This document shows, piece by piece, positions 52,501-61,700 of a stretch of DNA of 64,000 bases. The notes under the pieces were generated by a model that saw only the letters and a list, made by a program, of their open reading frames with translations, made no database searches and was not told the DNA's origin. Location of the stretch: the NCBI RefSeq assembly GCF_026626335.1, contig NZ_JAPNTZ010000018.1, positions 62,001-126,000 of the forward strand, given 5' to 3'. The translations under genes and the position numbers were made by a program. Position 1 is the stretch's first letter, and every line of letters begins with the position of its first letter. Origin of the DNA: Paractinoplanes pyxinae (lineage in GTDB: Bacteria > Actinomycetota > Actinomycetes > Mycobacteriales > Micromonosporaceae).

Positions 52501-53898
52501 CGACGGGCGCGCCGCTGCGACGGCCGGTTGCGACCAGGAGCCAAGGAGCAGTCGACGTTCCGATGGAGAGATGATGGCAAGGTTTCCCACCTCGCGATCG
52601 AGGTCGAGGACAGCATCGGTGAGCAGGGTCTGGAATCGGTCAGCGAGGCGCTGGGCGGTCACCCGTTCGAACAGGTCCGTCGAGTACTCCAGGAACCCTC
52701 GGAAACCATCCCGGGTGGGAACGAAGTTGAGGAAGATGTCGTACTTGGTGGTTCCGGAGTGCGGATAAAGCCGCTCAGCGGTCAGGGATGGGAGGTCGAG
52801 CATCGGCGCCGGGGCGTCGTCGAGCCCGATGACGACCTGGAAGAGCGGAAAACGGCTCGCGGACCGTGGTACCCGCCGATCGCGCACCATCCGGGAGAAT
52901 GGCATGTCGCGATGGTCCACTGCGCCCCACACCCTTTCCCGCATGGCGGTGACGAGCGCTCGGAACGTCATGTCCTCGTTCACCCGGGTGCGTAGCGGCT
53001 TGACGTCGGAAAGGCAGGCGATCAGCGGATCCAGCGACTCGTCGTCACGACGAGACACCGGCGTGCCGATGACGATGTCCTGCTGATCGGCCAAACGGTG
53101 GATCAGTGCCGCCACCGCCGCGGCCAGGACTACGAATGGCGTGCTTCGTGTGCTGCGAGCTGCTGTGTAGATCCCGGTTCGCACGCCGGCGTCGAGGTCG
53201 AACTCAATCCGATCTCCATCGGCGCCGAGCAGCACCGGCCGAGGCCGGTCCGGCGGAAACGACGACTCCACAGGCGCGCCACGCATCGCTTCTCCCCAAT
53301 ACTGCAGCGAACGCGGGCTGCCCTCACCAGCATCGCGTTGCTGCTTGGCATAGGGACCGAACTGCTGTGGCAGCGCAGGTAGATCCGCGTGGACGCCGGT
53401 AACGGCTTGCCGGTACAAAGCGCTGAACTCGGTATCCAGAAGACTGAAACACCAGCCGTCGACAACCGCATGGTGGACGGCGACGGTCAGGACGGCGTCA
53501 TCGTCTCCCAACTCGAGAAGCGTCGCGTGCAAAAGGGGTGTCCTGTCGAGCTGGAGCGGCCAGGCGGCTGCTGAGAGCAGTGCCCCGGGCAGCTCCGACT
53601 CGGTCGTCTCGACGACGAGAAGCTCGATCGGCTCAGGGGGCAGCACAGTCTGCCGGGGCTCGCCCTCGACCAGTGACAGCTGGCTGCGCAGCGATTCGTG
53701 CCGGGCCACGATCTCGGAGAGTGCCCACTGCACGGCCGCCCTGTCGAGGCGGGCACCGCGCAGACGATATGCCCACGACTCGATGTAGCGGGAGCGCCCG
53801 GCGTTGGCCTGATCGTTGAGCCAGATCGACTCCTGCTCGGCGGACATGGGATAGGTGCGGGCGGGTCGCGGCTCGGCCGTCACTGAGGGCTCTCTCAT
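49555..53898 (-). CDS. NRPS module C-A-PCP-R with terminal thioester reductase
   Basis: The 1447-residue synthetase has a C domain (about 15-440; HHAVVDG at 143-149), an A domain (about 455-960; LIYTSGSTGRPKGVAMSH, LGFDVAFQEFF, ENQYGPSETHVVT, YRTGDVGKYLPDGRI and TPSGKLD), a PCP (about 985-1050; FFALGGNSLLATRL) and a reductase domain (about 1085-1447; VLLTGATGFLGAFMLRALLN with the NAD(P)H motif, then HISTIGVY and GYTRSKWVAEKL with the Y-x-x-x-K pair). The R domain should release the chain as an aldehyde or alcohol. The A pocket reads by eye as about D-V-Q-F-I-A-Q-V-V-K, near proline-type codes. It is the last gene of the operon. Confidence 0.9.
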   Translation of the reverse strand: MREPSVTAEPRPARTYPMSAEQESIWLNDQANAGRSRYIESWAYRLRGARLDRAAVQWALSEIVARHESLRSQLSLVEGEPRQTVLPPEPIELLVVETTESELPGALLSAAAWPLQLDRTPLLHATLLELGDDDAVLTVAVHHAVVDGWCFSLLDTEFSALYRQAVTGVHADLPALPQQFGPYAKQQRDAGEGSPRSLQYWGEAMRGAPVESSFPPDRPRPVLLGADGDRIEFDLDAGVRTGIYTAARSTRSTPFVVLAAAVAALIHRLADQQDIVIGTPVSRRDDESLDPLIACLSDVKPLRTRVNEDMTFRALVTAMRERVWGAVDHRDMPFSRMVRDRRVPRSASRFPLFQVVIGLDDAPAPMLDLPSLTAERLYPHSGTTKYDIFLNFVPTRDGFRGFLEYSTDLFERVTAQRLADRFQTLLTDAVLDLDREVGNLAIISPSERRLLLGSWSQPAVAAARPSLAHEAFTTWSSLTPQSPAVIHGSAELTYEQLASKSDALAARLVAVGVSGTPVGVLVQRGLNLAVAVLAVLKSGSACLPLDPAYPADRIRSMAADSRAEVVVTDPDLVGLLPTGLAVLGPEASDDRGVRAPLPQVKPADLAYLIYTSGSTGRPKGVAMSHRGLANLLSWQSVSSIAGPTVRTLQFAALGFDVAFQEFFSTWATGGTLVMVDDDVRRDPERLLDLLSAQRVERLFIPFVALQQIAEYACAADRRAGSLREVITAGEQLHATPAVRKFFAHHAPEASLENQYGPSETHVVTRERLGADPDRWPRLPPIGRPVPGARVHVLDRRNRICPAGVTGQIHIGGQALADGYLGQPELTAERFIEDPYNPGELLYRTGDVGKYLPDGRIQWIGRTDDQVKIRGHRVEPGEVTAAVRAVKGVSQAVTLTEKIDGIGTRLVVYYTCPGEDQIRPAALRKLLSRRLPDYLIPALCLLVPTFPFTPSGKLDTAALAGHRGQAEAVTVPPAEQLTPTERVIAGHWQHMLGVASVGNQDDFFALGGNSLLATRLVLRLREELQREIPLSALNADPTVAGLAATIDSSRSSVGRQTGLPNDLPAETTLPRDVTAADSVVHVAVSPESVLLTGATGFLGAFMLRALLNQTPATVFCLVRGPSADQAATRLRETLTRYGLWNDAADKRVEVVVGDLASPRLGLHADIFDHLARTVDAVYHVGAAVHLVASYETLKPATVSGTSEILRLAARHRSVPVHHISTIGVYAGPADGPIGPDRPIGPLQLLEHGYTRSKWVAEKLVDSARHRSLPVNVYRPSRIVGHTDTGACQTGDYMWLLIKGCIQVQAAPAVSQLSFDLVPVDYVSNAIVALSQMARAAGRTFHLAAGTLLRLETVLDWVRSWGYTAPTVPVPQWLAMIEADGDNAAYPLLTVFAAELSDEGSEGRHLIDISATEELLSSQVPLVAVDEATFGTYLQYFVDTGWLPPPLGQ

Positions 53899-53910
53899 CC
53901 GGTGGGCGGG

Positions 53911-55473
53911 TCAGCAGGAAGCCAACAGGGCCTGGCGGTCCAGCTTCCCGGTGGCGGTGGTGGGCAGGGTTGTCATCTGCCGAACTACGTGCGGCACCAG
54001 ATATGCGGGCAACACCGCTACGAGCGCACGCCGTACGGCGTGCGGACGCGGAGCATCGCCGGCTGCCGTGGTGTACAGCAACAACAGCCGAGCTGATTCG
54101 CCGTCCTGGGCCGCGGTGGCGACCACAGCGACGTCGCGGACGCCGGGCAGTTGCCGCGCGACGGCCTCTATCTCTTCCGGCTCGATGCGATAACCCGCGA
54201 TCTTGATCTGCAGGTCGCGTCGCCCGCGAAAATGCAAGAGGCCGTCCGAGTCGATCAGGCCGAAGTCGCCGGTGCGGTAGACGCGGGTAGGTACGCCGTC
54301 GAGCTGTACCGTGGCGAAGGCAGCGTCGGTGGCATCCGGGTCACCGGCATAGCCGATCGCCAGTCCGGCGCCGGCGATGCAGATCTCGCCAAGGCTGTCG
54401 CGCGGCAAAACTCGCTCGCCGTCGAGCACGAGCACCGTCGTCTGTGGTACAGGCGTCCCCAGCGGGATCCCGGTGTCTCGAGCGCAGTCCATCGCGCTGA
54501 TCTTGTGAGTCGTGGCGAAGACGCAGCTCTCCACCGGACCGTAGCCGTTGATGAGATCGACGTCGGGATGGCGGGCGAGAAGACTCGCGACGTGCGCGGG
54601 AGACAACCGCTCACCGCCGGTCAAGACTTGGCGCAGACCGGCGAAGCAGGACTTGCCAGGATCGTCTTCGTCCACGAGCAGGTTGAACAACGAGGTGGTC
54701 AACCACGCCGTGTCCACCTCGGTCGTCCTGATGAGATCGGCCAGGATCCCGGGCAGTAGATGGTCCTGCTCGGCAACGGCGCAGGTACCGCCACTTATCA
54801 GCGGTCCCCAGACCTCCAAGCTGAAAGCATCCCAGGAGCACGGAGCCGCCTGCAGCATCGTGTGTCCCGGGCCGAAGTCGGCGAAGCCGCCCGGGGTGAA
54901 CAAACGCGTGGTGGCACGGTGCGGAGACACCACTGCCTTCGGGTTGCCCGTGCTGCCCGAGGTGAAGAACACTGTCGCGGGATGGGCGCCGTCGATGCGG
55001 ACGCGTGGACGCGGCCGGGCTCGTGCGGCCACCTGCTCCAGCGGCTCGTCCAGGGTCAGCCAGTGACCGGTGGCATCCGTCGGTGAGCCCGACACTACGG
55101 TTCCCGCCGCAATGAGACGCGTGACCTGTTCGATCCTGGCCTGCGGCCATCGGCGGTCGATGGCCGCATAGGCCGCGCCGCATTTGAGAACTGCCAGCAG
55201 AACGGCAATGAGTTGAGGTCCGCGGGGCAGTATCACGGCAACGGTCGAGGAAGGGCCGACACCGGCGCCCGCCAGCATGTCGGCGTAAGCCTCTGCGGCG
55301 GCGTCCAGCGTGCCGTAGGTGACTCGCGAGCCTCGAAAGAAGACAGCGGTCGCCTCGGGGCGCCGGAGGGCCTGACGGCCGACGGCTTCATGGATGAGCT
55401 CGCTGCCTTCGAGTTCCGGCATGATCCGACTCCTGGCCGATGGGAGGGACGCTGTGGCTGACGAAGCTGTCAT
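53911..55473 (-). CDS. Free-standing adenylation protein
   Basis: The 520-residue A domain has TVFFTSGSTGNPKAVVSPHR (A3), CSWDAFSLEVWGPL (A4), NGYGPVESCVFATTH (A5), YRTGDFGLIDSDGLLHFRGR (A7/A8 part), KIAGYRIEPEEIE and TTATGKLDRQAL with the catalytic Lys. The pocket read by eye is about D-A-L-S-L-G-G-V-F-K; the Asp predicts an amino acid, but I cannot name it. The start overlaps the stop of the PCP gene (ATGA 55470-55473), so this pair is made together. It precedes the C-A-PCP-R gene by 12 nt. Confidence 0.85.
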   Translation of the reverse strand: MTASSATASLPSARSRIMPELEGSELIHEAVGRQALRRPEATAVFFRGSRVTYGTLDAAAEAYADMLAGAGVGPSSTVAVILPRGPQLIAVLLAVLKCGAAYAAIDRRWPQARIEQVTRLIAAGTVVSGSPTDATGHWLTLDEPLEQVAARARPRPRVRIDGAHPATVFFTSGSTGNPKAVVSPHRATTRLFTPGGFADFGPGHTMLQAAPCSWDAFSLEVWGPLISGGTCAVAEQDHLLPGILADLIRTTEVDTAWLTTSLFNLLVDEDDPGKSCFAGLRQVLTGGERLSPAHVASLLARHPDVDLINGYGPVESCVFATTHKISAMDCARDTGIPLGTPVPQTTVLVLDGERVLPRDSLGEICIAGAGLAIGYAGDPDATDAAFATVQLDGVPTRVYRTGDFGLIDSDGLLHFRGRRDLQIKIAGYRIEPEEIEAVARQLPGVRDVAVVATAAQDGESARLLLLYTTAAGDAPRPHAVRRALVAVLPAYLVPHVVRQMTTLPTTATGKLDRQALLASC

Positions 55474-55700
55474 GTGCAGGCAGCGGCCAGGAATTCCGCC
55501 AGTGACTCGCTGTCGAACAAGGCCTGCGGCCGGGCCGCGATATACAGGTCACGTTCGAGCCGGGCGCAAATGCGAAGGGCCTGCAAGGAGGTACCGCCGA
55601 GGTCGAAGAAACTCTTCTCGGCCTCAACCTCGGGGATGCGTAGCACTGCCGCGACGATGTCGAGAACTCGTGCGTACCGCTGGTCTGCTTGCTCATTCAC
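55470..55700 (-). CDS. Free-standing peptidyl carrier protein
   Basis: The 76-residue carrier has the phosphopantetheine motif AEKSFFDLGGTSLQALRICA, with Ser in GGTS, and a C-terminal helix ESLAEFLAAACT. It overlaps the adenylation gene downstream, its probable loader. It lies 52 nt below the second free A gene. Confidence 0.85.
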   Translation of the reverse strand: MNEQADQRYARVLDIVAAVLRIPEVEAEKSFFDLGGTSLQALRICARLERDLYIAARPQALFDSESLAEFLAAACT

Positions 55701-55752
55701 GGCAGACGGTCCTGTTCGACGAAGGGAGAAAGGGACAGCCGAATCACCGTTC

Positions 55753-57234
55753 TCACGACCTGGACAGAGCCGGCAGCAAGTCCCGTAGTGCCCGCCGGTC
55801 GATTTTGCCGTTCGCGGTGAGCGGCAATTCGGGCAGTCGGGTGAACCGCCGCGGAATCATGTACTGCGGGAGCCGGTCGCGAAGACCGCGGATCATCTCG
55901 GCCGGCGTCACCGGGCTGCCCGAGTAGACGGCGTGCAGTTGGTGCAGACCAGCATCCTCCTCCACGGCGAGCACCACGCAGTCCAGGATTCTGCGGTCCT
56001 CGCGGAGCGCCATCTCGACCTCACCGAGCTCGATACGGTAGCCATTGAGCTTCACCTGGTGATCGAGCCGGCCGAGGTGCAGGAATCCACCTTCGTCGAG
56101 GCGGGCAACCCGGTCGCCGGTGCGGTACCAATGTTCGGCAGTGATCGGCGCGGTGTCCGGAACGAAGCGACCGCTGTCGTCGGCCGGGTCGGCATATCCA
56201 TCGAATCGCTGTGCTCCGCGCAGCAACAACTCGCCGTCCTCCTGAACCGTCACCTCAACCTCTCGGTACGATTCACCGATCGGGACGGTGCCGTTAGCCG
56301 TGACCGGCCAGTCGGCCCGGTCGGAGGGCAGCCGATACCCGGTGCAGGCGACGGTCACCTCGGTGGGGCCGTAGACGTTGTCGATAATGCTGCCCGGTGC
56401 GGCCGCTGCCCACGCCTCGGCCTGTGCCAGGGTGAACTGTTCGCCGATGAATTTGCTGACTCGAAGGTCGGGCATCGAGCGGGCGGGCAGCAGGGAAAGC
56501 CGACGTGCCACCGAGACCAGTGACGGAACCGAGAACCAGTGCGTGAGCCGCTGCTCGGTGACATACCGGACTGGGTTCATCAGGTCTCCGGCACGCGGGA
56601 GCACCGCCGTGGCGCCGGTCCCGAGCGCTGCAAAAATATCGAAAACGGATGGGTCAAAGGTGAGGTCGAAGGTCTGCGACAGCCGGCACCCGGGGCCGAT
56701 GTCATAGGTCGTGAGGACCTGGTCGAGGTAGGCGTTCACGTTGCGGTGGCTGATCGGTACCCCTTTAGGGGTACCGGTCGAGCCGGAGGTGAACAGGATG
56801 TAGGCGATGTCGTCCGGCGCCACTTGCGGCGTCGGCAATACGGTGCCGTCGGCCGGGTCAGGCCCGTGCACTGCCACCGCAGGGATCGACGACGGCAGCG
56901 CCGCGGGCACCGCGCCGTCCTGGGTGAGCACGGCGCGCAGGCCGGCCTGGGTGCAGATCCGTTGATTACGGTCGGCCGGAAAAGCCGGGTTCAGTGGTAC
57001 GACAATGCCGCCCGCTCGCAGGATCGCCAGATATCCCGCATAGTCGCTGATCTCTCGTACCGGCCAGAGACCGACACGCGGGTGGGCCTGACCAACAGTC
57101 GCCCGCAGCCGTGTCGCCACGTCTCGGCTCCAGGCATCCAGCTCGGCGTACGTCACGGAGTCGTCGCCGTGCGACACGGCGACCAGGTCGGGATACTGGT
57201 TCACGCAGTTGGTGAATCGCCTCAGCAGATCCAT
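55753..57234 (-). CDS. Free-standing adenylation protein with an unusual pocket
   Basis: The 493-residue ligase has ILFTSGSTGTPKGVPISHRN (A3), LTFDPSVFDIFAAL (A4), DNVYGPTEVTVACT (A5), YRTGDRVARLDEGGFLHLGR (A7), NGYRIELGEVEMAL (A8) and LTANGKIDRRAL. The A4 aspartate is kept, followed by P-S-V-F. The position before the GEQ loop holds lysine (SKFIGEQF), giving an approximate code of D-P-F-S-K-I-V-V-A-K. A lysine in the pocket could pair with an acidic side chain; that is inference. ATG 57234 follows GAGGAG. It probably loads the carrier encoded 14 nt upstream. Confidence 0.85.
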   Translation of the reverse strand: MDLLRRFTNCVNQYPDLVAVSHGDDSVTYAELDAWSRDVATRLRATVGQAHPRVGLWPVREISDYAGYLAILRAGGIVVPLNPAFPADRNQRICTQAGLRAVLTQDGAVPAALPSSIPAVAVHGPDPADGTVLPTPQVAPDDIAYILFTSGSTGTPKGVPISHRNVNAYLDQVLTTYDIGPGCRLSQTFDLTFDPSVFDIFAALGTGATAVLPRAGDLMNPVRYVTEQRLTHWFSVPSLVSVARRLSLLPARSMPDLRVSKFIGEQFTLAQAEAWAAAAPGSIIDNVYGPTEVTVACTGYRLPSDRADWPVTANGTVPIGESYREVEVTVQEDGELLLRGAQRFDGYADPADDSGRFVPDTAPITAEHWYRTGDRVARLDEGGFLHLGRLDHQVKLNGYRIELGEVEMALREDRRILDCVVLAVEEDAGLHQLHAVYSGSPVTPAEMIRGLRDRLPQYMIPRRFTRLPELPLTANGKIDRRALRDLLPALSRS

Positions 57235-57248
57235 GGTGCTCCTCGATG

Positions 57249-57539
57249 TCAGGACGCGGCCGTTTCGCGATTGTTCAGAGAGGCGATGAAGTCGTTCAGG
57301 ACGTCTCGCTCGAAGATTGCTTCCGGTGCGACCTGTACACCAAGTTCGTCGCCCACGCGGCCACAGACCACAACGGCGTTGATAGAGGTTCCGGCGAAAT
57401 CGAAGAAGCTGTCCATGCCGCCCACACGGTCCAGGTCGAGCACGTCAGCCCAGATCCGGGCTACCGCGGCGGCATGTACGCCGGTCGGTGCGATATAGGG
57501 CTGCTCGGTGAAGCTTTCCCTGCTCTCAGGCATTTGCAT
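57249..57539 (-). CDS. Free-standing peptidyl carrier protein
   Basis: The 96-residue protein has a carrier domain after an N-terminal extension of about 20 residues. The attachment motif MDSFFDFAGTSINAVVVCGR keeps the serine although the usual GGTS is AGTS. Helix 3 is APEAIFERDVLNDFI. It starts 6 nt after the MFS stop, and the adenylation gene follows. It could act with any of the free A proteins. Confidence 0.8.
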   Translation of the reverse strand: MQMPESRESFTEQPYIAPTGVHAAAVARIWADVLDLDRVGGMDSFFDFAGTSINAVVVCGRVGDELGVQVAPEAIFERDVLNDFIASLNNRETAAS

Positions 57540-57545
57540 TCCGTT

Positions 57546-58781
57546 TCAGAGCACACGAAGCCGGCGCAGCGTCAGGCAGCACAGGCAGGACGCGGCCGCG
57601 ACAGCGCTGACAGCGGCCAACATGAGCGAGTTGTCGACATACGGTGAGAGCACCGGAACGGCCGCGAGGACCAGGGGCGCGCCGCCGATCGTCAAGATGG
57701 AGTCGAAGGCGGCCACGCGGCCGAGGTATCGCTCCGGTACGGAGGTCTGCAGGATCGAGACGTAGGCGACCGCGCTCGCGGTGATCGCCATCGCGCCCAT
57801 CGCCAGCGCGGCGACGCTGAGCACTGCGTTCGCCGACTGTGACGCAGTGATGTAGCCGAGGCAGTAGAACAGCATGCCGCCCACTGCGACCTGCCCGCGG
57901 CGTGGCAGCGCGCCGTAGCGGCCAATGACCAGCGCGGCCAGCAGCCCGCCGAACGCCTCAGCGACCAGCAGGATCGAGTACAGCCCGGGGGTGCCGAAGC
58001 GATCGGTGACAACGAGCGGCAGCAGTGCCCGTGACGGTGCCATGACCAGCGAGGTGACCAGTCCGGACGTAGCGATCAATGCCAGCAGCCAGGGAACCGA
58101 GCGCAGATAGCCCAGGCCGGCGCGTAGATCGCGCAGGATCGACTCCCGGTGCTCCGGTGCCGGCTCTGCCCACCGACCCATCCGTAGCACGGCGGCGGCG
58201 GCCAGCAGGAAGCTGGCCGCCGCCAGCGCGAACGCAGTGGCGGTTCCGGCCGTGGAAACCAGGACCCCACCGGCGGCCGCACCGACGATCGCGGACAGCC
58301 GCCAGGTCAGCGACTTCAGCGCGTTCGCTCCGATCCGGCTCTCAGCCGGGGTTACTTGCGCGAAGGCCACCGCGAAGGCGGGCTCGAACAGGCCGTCGCC
58401 GACCCCCAGTGCCACGCCCACCAGCACTGGCACGGCCGGATGGGTGCCTCCGAACAACACTTGACCGGAGAGGGTGGCCAACGCTGCGGCTCTCAGCACG
58501 TCGGCTGCCAGCAGCACCTGGCGTGCACCGAGGCGGTCGGTGACCGCGCCGCTCAGCACCAGCATGGCGATCGTGCCGATGGTCTGGGCCAGAAGCACGA
58601 ACGCCAGCAACGAACCGTTCCGGTTCAGGGACAGGGTGTGGCTAGCGATGGCGACCGTGAAAACCAGGTCGCCGGTGCGGCTGGCCACCTGTCCGGACAA
58701 CAGCAGCCGTAGGCGACGCACCTGCAACGGCGGCCCAAAACCGCCGAGCAGACGTGCGCCGGCCGACCGCGTCTCGCTCAT
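57546..58781 (-). CDS. MFS exporter of the NRPS operon
   Basis: This 411-residue, 12-helix transporter is of the enterobactin-exporter-like/MFS_3 type. The first half has GAVTDRLGARQVLLAADVLR (motif A) and FEPAFAVAFAQVTPAESRIG between helices 4 and 5; the second half has RYGALPRRGQVAVGG. Its ATG overlaps the stop of the C-A-PCP-TE gene (58778-58781), tying export to synthesis. It differs in sequence from the MFS protein at 37742-39055, so the cluster has two independent pumps. Confidence 0.85.
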   Translation of the reverse strand: MSETRSAGARLLGGFGPPLQVRRLRLLLSGQVASRTGDLVFTVAIASHTLSLNRNGSLLAFVLLAQTIGTIAMLVLSGAVTDRLGARQVLLAADVLRAAALATLSGQVLFGGTHPAVPVLVGVALGVGDGLFEPAFAVAFAQVTPAESRIGANALKSLTWRLSAIVGAAAGGVLVSTAGTATAFALAAASFLLAAAAVLRMGRWAEPAPEHRESILRDLRAGLGYLRSVPWLLALIATSGLVTSLVMAPSRALLPLVVTDRFGTPGLYSILLVAEAFGGLLAALVIGRYGALPRRGQVAVGGMLFYCLGYITASQSANAVLSVAALAMGAMAITASAVAYVSILQTSVPERYLGRVAAFDSILTIGGAPLVLAAVPVLSPYVDNSLMLAAVSAVAAASCLCCLTLRRLRVL

Positions 58782-61700
58782 CGGCACTCCTGATGTTCGA
58801 GCTGGCGGTCCAGAATGTCGGCCAGGACGGCAGCCGCCTGCGGCTCGAGCATGTGGAAGTGATCGCCCGGCACCCACTCCACCTGTACTGATCGGGCAAA
58901 TCGACCCCAGCCCAGATCGTCAGGCGCTGATGGAGCCTGTTCGGCACGTAGCAACAGCAGGTCTCCCGCATAGGGGCGGACCTGGTAAGTAGCAACGGCG
59001 GTGGCGTTGGTCTCGTACATCTCGAGCATCCGGCGCAGCCGGTCGAGGCCGAAATCGCGGCTCAGGGCACCACCGGCGATGCCGGCGTCGAGGATTCGCT
59101 GTACCCGCTCCCGGCCGCTCATTGCGGCAAGTTCGGCGACATCGAGATCGAGCTTCAGTGCCTTGGTGACCAGGTGCTCGAGGACGTCGCCGCGAGTGCT
59201 CTCGAAGTCCCACACGGAGTCCGTATCGCCAAGCGCGAGCAACGCCACGTCGGCGCCGTCGGCTTGTAGCTGACGCGCCGTCTCGTAGGCGATCACGCCG
59301 CCCAGCGAGTAGCCGAAGAGCACGTAGGGGCCGTCGGGAAACGCCTCGCGGATCTCCCTCAGGTAGTCCCCGGCCATCTCTACCACGTCAGTATGAGGCG
59401 GCTGCCGGGGATCCAGCCCTCGGGCCTGGAGTCCGTAGATGGGACGGCCGGGGCGCAGCAAGCTTTTGAATACACCGAATCGCACCACCGAGCCGGGCAA
59501 CGCGTGAAAGCAGAAGATCGGTGGGACACCGCGGTCGCCATCGCGCAGTTTGACCAGGCTGGCGGTTCGGGTTGGCTGTTCACCGTCGCGCAGTGCCTCG
59601 GCCAGCAGCGCGACTGTCGAAGCTTGATACAGTGTGGGCAATTCTACCTGCTGGCCCATCTCGAGTCGGATCATCGCCACCAACTGCACGCCGCTGAAGG
59701 AACTTCCGCCCAGGTCGAAAAAGTCATCGTCGATTCCGACCTCAGGCAGGCCCAGCACTCGCGACCACAGTTCGCACAACTCGATCTCGACCCGGTCGCG
59801 GGGCCGCCGGCTGCCGGCCGTGCCCGGTGTCTCAGGCTGCCGAGCGGCTAATTCACGTCGATCGATCTTGCCGCTGGGCGTTAGCGGGAACGCCTCTATC
59901 ACGGTGATTGTCTGCGGCACCATGTAGGCGGGCAGGCGGCTCGCAAGCTCGGCGCGCAGCGACTGCGGGTCCAGCTCGGCGGCACGCACGTAGGCTGCCA
60001 ACTGCGCGCCCATCGATGTTGGCCGTACGACGACTGCCGCCTCATCGACGCCGGTGACAGTGGTTAGCAGGTGCTCGATTTCTCCTGGCTCGACGCGGTA
60101 CCCACGAATTTTGATCTGGCCGTCGCTGCGGCCGAGGAACTCAATGGACCCGTCGGCCCGGAACCTGCCCAGATCCCCGGTGCGATAGCTCATCGCGGTA
60201 TCACTCGGCTCCCAAGGATCCGCGACGAAACGCTCATTGGTCGCCTCCGGCCGGTGCAGATAGCCATCGGCCACCGCTACGCCGCCAACCAGCAACTCGC
60301 CCACGGCGCCCGGAGGCACCGGCCGCAGCGCCTGGTCGACCAGATGCACACGGGTGTTCGCGATGGGAAAGCCGATGTCCGGGTTCGTCGGCCAGAGTCT
60401 GGGGTCGCCGTTCAGAGTGCGGGCGGTGACGACGTGGGTCTCCGACGGACCGTACTGATTGGTCAGTGTCGCCCCCGCGCATCGCTGGAACATCGCCCGG
60501 ATCGAGTCGGTCACAATCAGCGCCTCGCCCGCGGTGATCACCTCGCGCAGGGTGCTCGGGTATCGCTGTGCCGCAGCGCAGTAAGTCGCCAGATGCTGCA
60601 GACCCGCGTATGGGAGGAACAACCGCTCGACACGATGCTCGGTCAGGATGTCGAGCAGTCGAGCCGGGTCGGTCCGGTCTTTCTCGTCGACCAGAACTAG
60701 CACGCCACCCGCGGCCCAGGTGCTGAACATCTCCTGGCAGGAGACGTCGAAGCTCAGCGCCGAGTACTGCAGCGTCCGGCCGGATCCATGCGTGGACTCG
60801 CCTAGCTGCCAGCTCACCAGGTTATCCAGGACCGCCTGCGGCATGGCGATCCCCTTGGGCATGCCCGTGGACCCGGAGGTGTAGATGACGTAGGCAAGCC
60901 GGCCGTCCCCACCGGAGGCGGTGTCCTGCGGTGCGTCGGTGCGCGTGCTGATCACACTGACTGGCGCGGAGACCGAGACATCGCCGTCGGCCAGCAGTAG
61001 CTCCACCCGGCTGTCACGCAGCATGAAGTCCAGCCGATCCAGCGGATAGGCCGGGTCGAGCGGCAGATAGGCGGCGCCGGCCTTGAGCACTGCCAGCACT
61101 GAGATGGCCAGTTCGAATGAACGGTCGAGCAGGATGCCGACCACTGCGCCGGCCGCGCCTCGCGCGCGCAGCACCCGAGCCAGGCGATCGGCTCGGCGCT
61201 CCAACTCGCCGTACGTCATCTGCTCACGGTCGCGGATCACGGCCGGCGCCTCCGGAGTCAGGGCGGCCTGCGCCTCGAAGTGCTCATGCAGGCGCCGAGA
61301 CGGCCGGTCGGCGACCGGACCAGTCGGCAATACCCGGGCGACGAGGTCTGCCTCGAAGGGTGTCAGAATCTCCAGCTCGTTGACCGAGGTGCCGGGCGCG
61401 ATGGCGGCGCTATCCAGTAGCCGACTCAGCCTGGCCAGGAAACGCTCGGCGGTTTGGTGGTCGAACAGGTCGGCGGAGTACTCCAGCAGGCCCAGGTGCC
61501 CGGCACCGTCGGGGATCATCTGAAGGAAGAGATCGTACTTCGCGGTCCCGTTATGCGGGCGCAGCCGCTCGGTGTGCAACCCTTCAACCAGTAGTGGTAC
61601 CTCTCGTTCGCCGACGGTGGCGACGACCTGGCAGCGAGGCAGATCGGAAATTTCCTGTGCCAACCGTGCGTAGGACACCCCATTGCGGCTGGACTCACCG

